Shown here: one piece after another, positions 35,412-46,270 of the stretch
Layout: the number at the start of each line of letters is the position of its first letter
How positions within the stretch are numbered: the first letter of the stretch is position 1
Assembly: GCA_027919835.1 (NCBI GenBank)
Contig: JANVFP010000015.1
Span: 124,001-188,000 of the forward strand
Origin: Lentinula raphanica
Lineage: Eukaryota; Basidiomycota; Agaricomycetes; Agaricales; Omphalotaceae
DNA: 64,000 nucleotides
Reading direction: 5' to 3'
Program-made: the position numbers and the translations under genes
Notes under the pieces: model-generated
Database searches by the model: none
Seen by the model: the letters and a program-made list of their open reading frames with translations, nothing else
Told to the model about the DNA's origin: nothing

Positions 35412-38400
35412 TCATCCTCCATCCAATGTTGTGCACCTACCCACTAAAACTCCAGCCTCCCGTGTCCAGTCGCCCGGGAGGTTTCCTTCATCCTCAAGTG
35501 TGCCATTCCATGTGTTGAGGACTAGGTGGGCCGCTATGGCCCTCTTGCCAAATGTTTTTCTTCTAGTCAGAATCCTGTCCGTTGCCAGTCTCGAGTTCAG
35601 TGCAAAATGCCACTTGTTTGCTATCTCTCTCTCCGAGGGTGGCTCTTTACCATTAATGACTCGATTGTTCCTTAGTTTCCATATGAGATGGACAGATTCT
35701 GATATAACAATCCGGTAAAGCCTCGATTTTCCTTTGTCCGGCTTTCCTTTCCCATTGGTGATTTGGATCAGGCCACATGCTAAGATGTCACCTATAGATG
35801 GGCGTTCCCATGTTATATCAGCCCTGGTGAATATTTCACCGCATAGTTTCCACACTTCGTCCTGACCTGCACACCGACACTTCGTTAGGATGTGCTCCAT
35901 CGATTCCGTGGTGTTACATGTTTGACATTCTCCACGCTGGGTTTCCCAGTTGATCCTCGTCCAATAGTCTCCAATCTTGTATGCTTCGTGAGCTGTCATC
36001 CACAAGAAATATCGGAACGGCCTCGAAAAATCTTTGCTGCGCATCGACAACCAGATTCGCGCATCTGTCACCACTTTTCCACTGCCATCCAGGGCTGCTT
36101 GTTTCGCTAGCATGAGGTTTTTCGTGGTATTTGTTCGGTGCGTTGCTTTTTCATACGCATCACTCTCCGCTAACTCTTCCCTTATTCTCGCGTAGGCCAA
36201 CGACTGGGTTATTGTGTTCAATTTGACTCCAGTTACCCGGAGTTCCTTGGGAATTGTGAGGTCTATCAAGTCCTCCTCGGTCTTCTGCCTGCCAACCTCT
36301 GCCAGCTCGTCAGCCTTCTCGTTCCCATGGATCCCTGCGTGGCCCTTGACCCATTTCAGCCTGGTGGGGGCTTGTCTGGCTCTCATTCGCGCTGCTGTTA
36401 CCTGTATCTCCAGGCTGTTTGCAACGTTTGTGAATCCCTTGTCTTCCCATGACTTGAGGTTCTTGGTCAATCCTTCTACCATGGTCAGGGAATCACTGTA
36501 TATGTTCAGCCCTGCATTCGGAGGTGCAGACTCTGCTATCTCCTTGATGCTCACGATCTCACCTGTCTGATTTGATTGTACCAGCTCATTTGGGACTCTT
36601 ATCGCCCTGTTTAGTGGGCTGTTTTCCGTGACAAAGATTCCGGCTCCTGCTACTGCATCGTCACCGCCATTGTTCTCGCACGAGCCGTCTGTGTACGCGG
36701 CAATGTTCTCGTCATTTGTCACATCTAGCTCGCTCAGATCGGCGGTAGTGTTACATTTCCTCCCCTCAGTGAAGATACGGAAAGCATCTGATAGAGATCC
36801 TCTTGTTGTTATTCTAGGATCAAAAGTCCCTTCCCTACGCCTGGGCGCCTCAACCACTTGTGGTTCGAAGTCTTCCGGCAGTACGCTGCATGGGTTCCAT
36901 TTTTGGGGGAGTGTATCCAAGAGTTGCTCCGCCCTGTTCATGCATCGGTTTGGTGCGTTGCACTTCGTGGCGGACCGAACCGCGGTACATGATGTGCACC
37001 TGCAGTCCCTTCGGTTTGTGTGTCTGGGAGTTCCTTTCATCCTCGCTAGTTTTTCAGCTTCACCAACGGTGCGAACTTGGTGGTTATCCCTCAGGCAGGA
37101 GCTTTCTCGTCCCCTGTTGAGGTGTCGGATGGGTCTTGATTCGATATGATACCATATGGGCATTTGGCGTAGGATCTCCCTTGAGAAGGCAAGGCCTTCT
37201 AATCTCACTCCATGTTTCGCGCTTACCTTCAACAGATCTTGCAGATCTTTGGGTAGCTCCTTACACTTGGTCTTCCATGACTGTAGGAAGACATTCACCT
37301 TGACGGAGTCCTCCACACTTCGCTCTGATTCTGGGGTGTGGAACGCGAATAGAGCATCTGCCACCGAGGCCCATATTGGGCGGTCGGGTCCAAAGTTAAG
37401 GTATGATTTGATCCACGTTACTGTGATGGCTTCGTTGCGTGCAGCGATGTTCAGCAGATTTCGACCGCCAGCTTCGATTGGCATGAAGACTGTTTCCTTG
37501 TTCACGGTTACCTTATCCTTGTCCGCCCACAGGAACTTACGGATCCTCTTGTCGAGGCGGGTCTCGATATCCTTTGGCATGCCCTGTACCTTCGTTAGGT
37601 ATTGGGTCATTCCTCCTATGATCATCATCACAATGAGTCGGCGACCCTCCATAGAGGGGTGACTGGCTTCCCACCTTGTGAGAGCTGCGTCGATCTTCTC
37701 TATCACTCTTGACCATGTGCTTATTTGGCAGACGTTGTTGCCTATCAAGGCTCCGAGTGATCGGATTGCTTCACCCTCTCGGGCAATCTTGATATGGTCA
37801 GGTATGGGTGTGCCATCTAGGCCATTTATATATCTGGTTTGTCGCATAGCTTCTCGGTGTTCCTCTGAGCCAATTGGTATGATTTCAGTCTTGCTGATGT
37901 TGAATTTCGCTCCTGATGCCAGACACCAGTGATCTAGGATTTTGACTAGGTCGCCGAAGTCATCCTTACTGGATAAGTAGACAGTCGTGTCGTCTGCAAA
38001 CAGGGTCGCTATCAGGCGTTCCTGTTTCCCTGGGATTTGGAACCCTTTCAGGTCTGACTTCCGGAGGGCTTCTGCGAGAGGCTCAATTGCAATGTCAAAA
38101 AGGAGGCAGGAGAGTGGGTCTCCTTGTCTCACACCTCTGGTCACCTTGAATGGTGTTTTGCTCGTTTCCCCATTTACAACCGCGTAGGTTTGTGCATCGC
38201 TGTACAGATTCCTGACTGTGTTGATGAATGTTTCCGGTATGTTATATGAACGCAGCGTTTCCCACATATAATCATGCTTGATCTTGTCATAGGCTTTCTC
38301 TTGGTCGAGTGCAACAATTGCTCCGTCAGCTTCCGTAACCTCCGCAAGATTTATCACCAACTTCGACAGCCAGATCTGGTCGTAAATGTGGCGGCCAGGG

Positions 38401-40697
38401 ACGAACCCTGCCTGTGCCATGTTTATAATCTGTGGGGCAACTTTGGCCAGTTTGATGGACATTGCTTTGGTCATCGTCTTGTAGTCCGTGTTCAGCAGTG
38501 ATATTGGACGGTAGTTTGCCATATCTGATTTGTCATTTTTCTTGTATAGTGGGCACATCCAGCTTACGGAGAAGTCTAACCCTTCCTGTGTACCATATTC
38601 CTCAATATCATTGAAGACCGTTAGGAGGGCTTTCACAATGTCAAATGCAGGTCGGTCATGGGCTCTATCATCTTTGAATCTCCCATTTACTGTTTTGTAG
38701 ACCTCATATGGGATTCCATCCAAACCTGGGGCCTTGCCGTTTGCCGATAAAAAGAGTGCATTTGCCACGTCTTCATATGAGAGTCGCGCTCCCAGGGCCT
38801 CCTGAGATTCTTCCGGTGTTTGAACCGTGACCTTGTTGAGTACCTCTACTATTGCCTGTGTTCTGGCTTCCACGTTGGGCTCCTGCTCGTCAATTTGTAC
38901 CTTTGCATGGTAATCTCGCATCATCTCCGCCATACGTGGGGAGTGTTTTTCATATGATGCCTGTTCTGTTGGGTCTGTCGCAGGTATTCGTAGCCGGTGT
39001 ATGAGGTCTCTGCTATTTCTGGTCTTGTGCAGGCCAGACCAATATTTAGAAATTGTTTCCCCTTCTAGGGTGTTTCTGGCTTTGACTGTAGCCCTTGTAG
39101 CCCTGTGCCTTCTGCATACGAGTTCTGTTAATTCTTCCGTAAGGGGGCCCATCTGGCTGGCTCTCTCATCTTCTGATATTTCAGTCACCCGTTCCACCAA
39201 GGCAATCTTTCGCTCCAGGTCAGTGATCTTTTGTTGCAACTTGGGCACCACGATCTTAGCGCGTTTCCTTGAGAAGGCTGTTATCCGTTTCTTAAAAACA
39301 GCCCACAGAGATTGCGGGGTATCGACATGGGTTGTGGTACCCATGAGACGAGCGCGTTGGGCCTCTTCCATCTTCGTTTGCAGTAACAACCCTTCTTCGT
39401 GGATGAATCTTGTTAGCTCCTTGTCGTAAGTTAGGTGTGTGGGCCATGACCATCTTCCGTGACCTACAATTGGAGCCTCCTCGCATGTGAACTGCACGCT
39501 TACCAGTCTGTGGTCTGTTCTGATACCAGTAGTTTTTATTTCCCATTCAAAGGTATGGTCAAAGACGTGACTTTTCACATATATTCGGTCTAGCCTAGAC
39601 TGGTGGACAACCTCTCCACCTCTCTTTTGTGCATAGGTAAAAGCTCTGGATTGTGGGTAAGTTGCGCGCCATCCATCCATTAGTTGCAACTCCGCTTTCA
39701 GCTCATCCAGGGAGTCGACTGCTGCACATGCTGTATCTGTCAGGGGCATCGGGAGCCTGTCCATGGCCTCCTCTACAACATTGCAGTCTCCAAGCATGAT
39801 GTCGGGGCGAGGGCGATTAGGGTTTCTTATATACCATTCACGGATTCTAGTCCAAAAATCAGCGTTTGCTGTTACCGAGCAGTTTGGGGCATAGATGGCT
39901 AGCAGCGTCAATCGTTCTTGGCCATGCCAGTTTGTTTCGATCTGTATGGCATGGCCTGCCACTATTTCATGCATGAGCACTCCTTGTACATTTGTCCGGT
40001 TCTTGTTAAGGACTATTGCTACCCCCGCGGCATTTGACGTGTCTTCCCTCATTGAATAGAGTATTTTCATCCGAGACTCTGTTATCCGACTGATTTCATC
40101 TAGACGTCTGGGATTCAAGTGGGCTTCACCTACTACCAGGATGCCTATCTTTTCGTCTCGTAGCAATTGGTTGATGTGAACCCACTTGTTGTCTGGGTGT
40201 GATATGTCCGAGTTCCCAATGCCTCTAATGTTAAGGGCTGCTACTTTGATGTGGGCTTTTGTTTTCAGCTTACATATATTCGCTCTGGGGGCTTCTCCCC
40301 GATTCCTGGGCAGATCCCCCACGCTCCCAGCTGCGTTAAGTTCAGGGTGAGCCCCGAGACCGGGGTTGGCTAGTTGATTAACTCCGCCTGGCATATGATC
40401 AGCCTCTCCGCCATGATTAGCGTTCTGCTCTCTCGAGCTTTGAGTGTAGCGACCTACACCGCCTTGGTCCAGTTGAGGACCCAGGCTATCTCGAGACCGA
40501 GATCCCTCCCCGCTACTCTCAGCCCCCTCATTGATAATGAAACTGGAGGCCGGGGTTTCAGAATCTCTGGGGCCGGGATGACTCGAACCAAACATCGACG
40601 CATCGGCACCTTGAGGATCTGTAAAATAGTTAGTAGCTACAAACAAGAAAATGGATCCACCGACAGCCTCGCGAGGGCTTGTCAGTGGGTGTCCCAC
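35412..40697 (-). CDS. LINE ORF2: endonuclease / reverse transcriptase / RNase H, 1761 aa
   Basis: After a disordered leader of about 150 residues comes an APE-type endonuclease (KVAALNIRGIG, VVGEAHLNP, IMLGDCNVVEEAMDR, RTDHRLVSV). The reverse transcriptase follows at about 640-920: ANGKAPGLDGIPYEVY, YRPISLLNTDYKTMTKAM, AGFVPGRHIYDQI, GVRQGDPLSCLLFD and the catalytic FADDTTVYL near residue 900. RNase H spans about 1330-1470, with YTDGSCENNG, NIYSDSLTMVEG and WVKGHAGIHGNEKADELAEV carrying the acidic residues. A C-terminal zinc-binding region has CQTCNTTESMEHILTKC (near 1590). No frameshift or stop interrupts it. The first Met at 40697 may not be the true start; a Met about 35 residues later is another choice. 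Confidence 0.97.
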   Translation of the reverse strand: MGHPLTSPREAVGGSIFLFVATNYFTDPQGADASMFGSSHPGPRDSETPASSFIINEGAESSGEGSRSRDSLGPQLDQGGVGRYTQSSREQNANHGGEADHMPGGVNQLANPGLGAHPELNAAGSVGDLPRNRGEAPRANICKLKTKAHIKVAALNIRGIGNSDISHPDNKWVHINQLLRDEKIGILVVGEAHLNPRRLDEISRITESRMKILYSMREDTSNAAGVAIVLNKNRTNVQGVLMHEIVAGHAIQIETNWHGQERLTLLAIYAPNCSVTANADFWTRIREWYIRNPNRPRPDIMLGDCNVVEEAMDRLPMPLTDTACAAVDSLDELKAELQLMDGWRATYPQSRAFTYAQKRGGEVVHQSRLDRIYVKSHVFDHTFEWEIKTTGIRTDHRLVSVQFTCEEAPIVGHGRWSWPTHLTYDKELTRFIHEEGLLLQTKMEEAQRARLMGTTTHVDTPQSLWAVFKKRITAFSRKRAKIVVPKLQQKITDLERKIALVERVTEISEDERASQMGPLTEELTELVCRRHRATRATVKARNTLEGETISKYWSGLHKTRNSRDLIHRLRIPATDPTEQASYEKHSPRMAEMMRDYHAKVQIDEQEPNVEARTQAIVEVLNKVTVQTPEESQEALGARLSYEDVANALFLSANGKAPGLDGIPYEVYKTVNGRFKDDRAHDRPAFDIVKALLTVFNDIEEYGTQEGLDFSVSWMCPLYKKNDKSDMANYRPISLLNTDYKTMTKAMSIKLAKVAPQIINMAQAGFVPGRHIYDQIWLSKLVINLAEVTEADGAIVALDQEKAYDKIKHDYMWETLRSYNIPETFINTVRNLYSDAQTYAVVNGETSKTPFKVTRGVRQGDPLSCLLFDIAIEPLAEALRKSDLKGFQIPGKQERLIATLFADDTTVYLSSKDDFGDLVKILDHWCLASGAKFNISKTEIIPIGSEEHREAMRQTRYINGLDGTPIPDHIKIAREGEAIRSLGALIGNNVCQISTWSRVIEKIDAALTRWEASHPSMEGRRLIVMMIIGGMTQYLTKVQGMPKDIETRLDKRIRKFLWADKDKVTVNKETVFMPIEAGGRNLLNIAARNEAITVTWIKSYLNFGPDRPIWASVADALFAFHTPESERSVEDSVKVNVFLQSWKTKCKELPKDLQDLLKVSAKHGVRLEGLAFSREILRQMPIWYHIESRPIRHLNRGRESSCLRDNHQVRTVGEAEKLARMKGTPRHTNRRDCRCTSCTAVRSATKCNAPNRCMNRAEQLLDTLPQKWNPCSVLPEDFEPQVVEAPRRREGTFDPRITTRGSLSDAFRIFTEGRKCNTTADLSELDVTNDENIAAYTDGSCENNGGDDAVAGAGIFVTENSPLNRAIRVPNELVQSNQTGEIVSIKEIAESAPPNAGLNIYSDSLTMVEGLTKNLKSWEDKGFTNVANSLEIQVTAARMRARQAPTRLKWVKGHAGIHGNEKADELAEVGRQKTEEDLIDLTIPKELRVTGVKLNTITQSLAYARIREELAESDAYEKATHRTNTTKNLMLAKQAALDGSGKVVTDARIWLSMRSKDFSRPFRYFLWMTAHEAYKIGDYWTRINWETQRGECQTCNTTESMEHILTKCRCAGQDEVWKLCGEIFTRADITWERPSIGDILACGLIQITNGKGKPDKGKSRLYRIVISESVHLIWKLRNNRVINGKEPPSEREIANKWHFALNSRLATDRILTRRKTFGKRAIAAHLVLNTWNGTLEDEGNLPGDWTREAGVLVGRCTTLDGG

Positions 40698-41122
40698 CTT
40701 CGGGGTTTCCGTACCTTGTCCCCAGAACAGTCTTGGGCTTGTAGAGGGAACAAAGCAGGAGGCCAGGATTGCTGGCAGGTGTACCCCAGGCTAAATAGCC
40801 TCACCATTGCGGCGCCTCAGATTCTGACAGGGAATCGGCCCCGCCATCCTCCAAGACGCTTATCCCTCACACCGCTTTCCTGTCCTAACCAGGTTAGTCA
40901 GTAAATTTGGGCGGGGAGGGTTGCATGGCCCAATGCTCATGTCTTCTTCCGAACCCAAGCTCGGGTTAGTCCTTACACTTATCTATTCTTGTTGTGGTAA
41001 GAACTGTGATTCATTCGAGGGGTAGAGTCCCCGGTACAAGACAAATTTGGTTACACGAACTTCAAGTACTGACATTTGCATAGACCCGTTAAGACCGATT
41101 ACCATGACCTGCGTGCACCTAT
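40698..41122. other. Inter-ORF spacer of the LINE
   Basis: About 425 nt separate the ORF1 stop from the first possible ORF2 start, which is long for two LINE ORFs. No coding signal stands out on the minus strand. ORF2 translation may depend on reinitiation or an internal entry in this stretch (inference). Confidence 0.6.
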
Positions 41123-42856
41123 CTAACGATGACGGCGGCTTGGACCCGGTGATTGCTTCTCTTCCGCGCTCTTCTTGGCTAGGGCCTCGATGGTCTGGTT
41201 GACGCCCATGGTTGGTCCGTTCCATCCATTGGCTTTACGGAATCGGCATTCCTCGGAGTGGTGTGTCGTGGCTTTGCAGGTGACACAGGTTCTCCTTTCG
41301 CAGACGATTTTGGCTCCATCAACGAAGAATTCTTTCTTCGAGATGTATGTCCGGACAGCCTTTTCCGCCTCATCCATTTCCCAGAAATCCTTCCCAGTTG
41401 CGAAGGGTTCAGCATAAAGGACCCAGACCTGAGGGCTGTTTCCTTTGTAGGTGACGCTGTAGCCGGAGTAGACGAGTTCAAACGTATTCGTGAAAGCTAG
41501 GACCGCCTCCTGCTGGGAGCCCGTGTAGGAAGTGTTGTTCATATAGAGAGTTGTGAATTTGGTGTCGTGCCAGAGGGTGTTTTTGATCGCATAGAGAATG
41601 TCTTCCCCCGTCCCGATACTAGTTGAGTCGATATTTGCGTACACGAGGCAGACCGTCCACGGGCGTTCCATCATATCAAACTCCAGGACATGGAAGGCTA
41701 GCACGGGGGAGATCGCCCATGTCTGACGTTCTGTGAGGTAGCCTCGCATGGTGGGGTCGGTAACTTTGAAAAAAGCGGTGTATCCACCTGCGTACTTGTC
41801 ACCTTCTCCTTCAGTGATTGGCTTTCGTGCGGGCTTCCTGTTGTCTCGCTGGCCTCGAGGCCTCTTCGGTGCTGGGGAGAGCGGTGCGTTGGTTTCATAG
41901 AAGGGAGCAATCACCACCTCGACCTGACATCCAACCTCATTGAGGAAGGACTTCGTGTCGATTACGGTCGAGGTTCTCTTCCTGAAGAGGTCTCGTCCTC
42001 CGTTGAGGTAGACTACAGCTAGCCACTTCTCCGGGTTCTCGGTTACCGCTTTACGCTGCTCTGGCTCAAGATTGAGGAGGAGATCGGAGGGGTAGAAGAC
42101 TACCGACTCCCATGTGCCATCAGAGACGGAGGCTTTTTGGAAGTGGATCTGGACGTCGGCGTCTTGGTCGGAGGGAAGCAGGGGGCCATGGGGGTTCAAG
42201 TCCTTGTTCGGAGGCAAGTTGGCGCGTTCGACGTCTTTCGAGGGCCATTGCAGGATAAGAGCAGGTATGGTCCCCACCGACGCATGTGATACGCGGTTGT
42301 TGGGTTTCCTGGGTGTAACACTGCTTCCAGACCTACGGTAGGGGTGCACCTTCCCAGGTCCAAAGAGTTTTGCCGTGTCGTCCTCATCATCCATATCCTC
42401 AGAAGGGGAGGCAGTCGATTCTGGAGGTGGGGCTGGCTGGGCTGTGAAGTTTTGCTGATCTGGCCAGTCATTCGCAGCATGCATCGAGCGGTTTTCGGTG
42501 TCCCGCGCTGGGTCGTACCTGCCTCGGGAGAAGACACTGCTGTTATCGTTCTCACTATCCGATGCTCCAGATTGGCCCCGCCTATAGCTCCTGGTGGGGG
42601 AGTCCGCTACCTGGGGGTTTGAGGTAGTTTTCCGAGTAGTGGGAGATGTGATGACAGGCGTTTGGTGTGCCGATTGGTCAAAACTGTTCCGGGCCTTTTT
42701 GTTTGGGCCTTCTTGGATTTCGGAACTCTGGTCCTGAACATACATTTCGTTGTTACCACATGACATCCCGATGGAGTGGAAACTCACCATCGCTTCGGCG
42801 GGTCCTTGTTCTCCCACATTTCCTTGCGTAGCTGGAAACGGTGATGTTTGAGACAT
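41123..42856 (-). CDS. LINE ORF1: Gag-like nucleic-acid-binding protein, 577 aa
   Basis: The first 150 residues are Ser/Thr-rich and disordered, then an acidic stretch (ASPSEDMDDEDDTAKLFGPG) leads into a folded region (HASVGTIPALILQW, WLAVVYLNGGRDLF, PWTVCLVYANIDS). Near the C-terminus is one zinc knuckle, CVTCKATTHHSEEC, with the spacing CX2CX4HX4C. This is the usual layout of Tad1-type ORF1 proteins, which package the element RNA. The frame is intact from Met to stop. Confidence 0.93.
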   Translation of the reverse strand: MSQTSPFPATQGNVGEQGPAEAMVSFHSIGMSCGNNEMYVQDQSSEIQEGPNKKARNSFDQSAHQTPVITSPTTRKTTSNPQVADSPTRSYRRGQSGASDSENDNSSVFSRGRYDPARDTENRSMHAANDWPDQQNFTAQPAPPPESTASPSEDMDDEDDTAKLFGPGKVHPYRRSGSSVTPRKPNNRVSHASVGTIPALILQWPSKDVERANLPPNKDLNPHGPLLPSDQDADVQIHFQKASVSDGTWESVVFYPSDLLLNLEPEQRKAVTENPEKWLAVVYLNGGRDLFRKRTSTVIDTKSFLNEVGCQVEVVIAPFYETNAPLSPAPKRPRGQRDNRKPARKPITEGEGDKYAGGYTAFFKVTDPTMRGYLTERQTWAISPVLAFHVLEFDMMERPWTVCLVYANIDSTSIGTGEDILYAIKNTLWHDTKFTTLYMNNTSYTGSQQEAVLAFTNTFELVYSGYSVTYKGNSPQVWVLYAEPFATGKDFWEMDEAEKAVRTYISKKEFFVDGAKIVCERRTCVTCKATTHHSEECRFRKANGWNGPTMGVNQTIEALAKKSAEEKQSPGPSRRHR

Positions 42857-43374
42857 TTCTGCTCCTCGAGTGGTATGCGTGTGTAGTAGCTTCGAGGTGG
42901 TTATTTTGAAACAGAGTCGGTTGGTCGGCCCACCACTCGTGTGAGTTTGTTCAGTCCAACTGTATAGTTTCCCACGATTGTGTTAGGATTTTCTCTGAAC
43001 AACGTCAGTTTTGTTTCGATTCCTTGCAATGGGCGTTCTGCCTCAGTTTATTGTGTACTGGACAGTGATAGGTTGGGATGTTCCATCTGAATGAATATTA
43101 TACAGTGGTTTATCATACAGTGGCCATTGGCCTCACCAATGTATGTAGTGTCTCCTCAAAGGCCTCAGCAGTGGAAGACTCCACTTGATTAGATTCCACC
43201 AAGACTGGTGGTTTCCCCAAGCTTGGGTGACCGGTGTTGTCTGCACGTCTTATGCACAACAGCACCGTGTCCAATGGCCACGACTAGCCTGACATCGACT
43301 TATTTTCTGCGATGGGGGGGATAAGCGCTCGACAGCGCTCCCTTGATGGTGGTGGTCACGAGTCAAGGAGCCCC

Positions 43375-43390
43375 CCGGCGCCTATGAATT
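43375..43390. repeat. Target-site duplication of the LINE, 5' side
   Basis: CCGGCGCCTATGAATT, identical to 35192-35207. The element 5' end therefore lies at 43374. Confidence 0.95.
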
Positions 43391-43574
43391 ATACACCCCC
43401 AAGAACCCTTGACAAGCAAGGGAATGGGCGTCAACATTTTATATAGCAAGCTTGTCTTGCGAGTCTGCCTAGGGGAAACTATCAAAATTTTGGTAGCAAT
43501 ATTCTTCATTTTGCAAACTTCACGAACGGGGTATACAACGTGAGTCGCTCATAACTTGTACAGCATGCACTAAA

Positions 43575-46270
43575 CTACCGGTCTCTGAGTTTTTCTACTT
43601 GGGATACTGACGGAGGCGATCGAGGACTTTCAAACGCACTTGGCTCCGATTGATCCAGGGAAGACTGCATTGGTCCACTTATCGTCGGTCTGGGATTAGA
43701 CGGTAGTGCCAAACGGCCACGAAGGATAGGTTTACGAGGTGCTGAAGAAGGCGCAGCTGCGTTCCGTGCATCCTCTGCCAATGGTGAGGAGACCATCGGC
43801 GAGGTAGTCACATTGCCCAAGAAGAACGGTCGCAGTGGTGGGTACTGGTTCTGCTTAGCCTGGGTAGGTGTAGTAACCTCATCCTGAGTGTCTTGTTCAT
43901 GGTTCTCTGATCTGTCCCTTGCATCGTTCGGCTCAGTTGCTACAGACGCCGGATTTGCACCTTCCGACTGCGTTGTTCCCTCCGTCAACGAAGGCCGGGT
44001 CAAATCTAATCTTACATGTCAGATATTGATATCTATCAGATGCAGAAAACATCGCTCACGTCCAATGAACGAGGTCACGTCGTACTGAGTAGCGTTTGAA
44101 CCAAATGTTCTTCCAGGCGCCGGCCGGGTAGGTGAGACCGGGAGAGAGGGCACGTCCAATGATGCAGAATCGAATGAAGTAGGTACATCGCGACGAGACA
44201 GTCGTTTACTCCGGCTTGCACGCATCGTAGCAAATGATCCACGGGAAGGAAAATCAGCAGCGGGAGGATCTGGGAACTTGGAGAGCGAGAACTCGCTACG
44301 AGCGGAAGATGTGGTAAGGGTGCTCAATGTGCGGTCGTTGCTGGAATTCGTGGTCTCTGGAGATGTGGCATCGGGTATACCCGCTTGGGGAGGTACACCT
44401 TCTGCGAATGAAGCGGGTGGGGAGAACAATCGTAAAGCAGCAATACTTCGATCAAGCTCAGCCTGTTGCTGAAGCAACTCGTCGAAAGAGGACATACTAG
44501 GAGCAGCGATACTCCGATCTGGCTCTGCCTGTTGCTCGAAAGAGGTCGAACTGGGCCTTCGCGGAGGAGGAAGTAATGAAAGAGCGGAGCTTCGATTCGT
44601 CTGTTGATTCATGATTCCATCAAGCCCATATATAGGAGAGTCCGTCCCAGTACTTTTCAATGACCCCTCATCGACCAGCATGAAGGATGGATTGGGTAAA
44701 GACATGGTCGAATCCTCAGCACCGCCTACTCCATAATAACGAAGAGAAACATCGTTCGAAATTCGACTCTCAGGTCGACTTCGTCTTTGATCTTTCTCCG
44801 GAAGGAGGACAGAGGAAGAAAACGCAGGAGGGGTAGGACGAGGCCTGACGAAGAGATCGGAGTAGTCCACTGATTCAGTGGAAAGCTTGTGTTCGGGAGA
44901 CGGCGGGGCCCATGCACTTTCTTGTGCTGGTCCTTGAGTGCCTTTGTCCACCGATATGGGCCGTGAGGGTTGTTGAACAACAGGCAGTGAATCAGACGGC
45001 CCCAACGCGGCTTCTGCGTCTCCTGTGTTCTGCTGATAATACCTAGTCTGTCGCCGCGAGGTAGATATCCAAGAGGAAACCCGTGGCAATATTGCCAAAC
45101 TGGTAGGACGTTCGTAAGTAAACCGAGGCTCATTGACAACAGTACTGGGTTCAGCGAGTTCGGGAGCCGTTGTGAGAGTGGGCCGGATGCTATTAGGCTT
45201 CTTCTCAACAACGTATGGCAGACTCGTACTTGGCCGTATGGGTCTGACCGGAACTTTGTAGAAAGCCACGAGCATAATGAAGATGATCAGTAAGTAAACT
45301 TCGAATGCTTGCAGGAATCGTCCGAGAGCTGTTTCAGAAAAGCGGACTGATTGCGATGAGTTAAGAGACATAGGAGTGAAGCGAAATGTTCTTACAGTAA
45401 ATCAGATCTCCAATACCAAGGCCGAGGTTGATAAGTAATGCAATCAAAGGTACAGCATAGAATTGGAATGGCTTCCACCAAGGAGAAACAGGCGACAGGA
45501 AGACATTGAGAAAGACTTTCAGCAGGAAAAGTGCAGAAACCAGAATCTCGATCGTGGATTCAACCATATACACAACGCCGTAATGCCCCTCGGCAATTCT
45601 CCATATGATCTGTAGAACGGGAATGGAGAAAACGCTAGCCAGGATCGACCACTTCAGCAGGATGCCTAAATAACCCCAACGCTCCCATTTGGCACTATGA
45701 AAGTTTTCCGCATAATGAACATAGACTTGAGGGTCTCTCAAGTCTGTTGTAGGAGGTGGTTCCCCTCGAGGTCGTTCAGCAACGAAAGCCCAGAAGAAGA
45801 GGAACCTCAACCCGATCGCGATAGAAAGGCCGACTTCCCGGGTATTGATAAGAGCTGTGATCCTCGAAGTTTTACCTGTGCCCATGTCCACCTTGACGGA
45901 ACCACGAGCGAGTATTTGAGCTAGGTCGATTACAGCAGCAACGAAACTGAAAAGAGCAGTGGTATAGAGGTAGATGGAAAGCCTACAGGCTCATTCAGCG
46001 CAGAGTTGCTACTACCAATCACCTTGAGGACGTACAGATTGACGCGTCTCATGAAAAGCATGAAGGTAAAGAAAGCGAATGCCACCAGTCCGATGCAATA
46101 GAAGGGAATATCTGCAATGATATATTCGATCTAAAGGAGGTAGTTGTGTTATGATAAAGTGACTTGTGCTGAGATACACGATTACGCACCGCAGCGTCGC
46201 TGGTAAGAGCTAAAGTAGCACTGGCTCTTGGTTCGAGTGCTCGAATTGTAGTGATAGTATGTGCGGTCAT
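43575..46270 (-). CDS. Seven-helix membrane protein with long Ser/Pro-rich tail
   Basis: The N-terminus MTAHTITTIRALEPRASATL is followed by seven hydrophobic helices: IPFYCIGLVAFAFFTFMLFM, YLYTTALFSFVAAVIDLAQI, VGLSIAIGLRFLFFWAFVAE, ILASVFSIPVLQII, IEILVSALFLLKVFLNVFL, FYAVPLIALLINLGLGIGD and AFEVYLLIIFIMLVAFY. Then comes a disordered tail of more than 550 residues rich in Ser, Pro and Arg. Exons join by GT-AG introns; the last begins near 44003. The topology resembles a GPCR-like sensor, but no family signature is seen. It is not obviously related in sequence to the other two seven-helix proteins of the window. Confidence 0.75.

Larger units (their letters stand above)
35206..43374 (-). mobile_element. 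Full-length Tad1-like LINE retrotransposon
   Basis: This minus-strand non-LTR retrotransposon is about 8.17 kb long. Its 3' end is a pure run of 22 T on the plus strand (35206-35227), that is a poly(A) tail. A 16-bp duplication flanks it exactly. It holds a 5' UTR of about 520 nt, ORF1 (Gag-like), an inter-ORF stretch of about 425 nt, ORF2 (endonuclease, reverse transcriptase, RNase H, zinc-binding end) and a 3' UTR of about 185 nt. Both ORFs are intact. An APE endonuclease plus RNase H in a fungal LINE points to the Tad1 clade, which is inference. Perfect TSD, pure tail and open frames suggest a young, possibly active copy. Confidence 0.96.
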
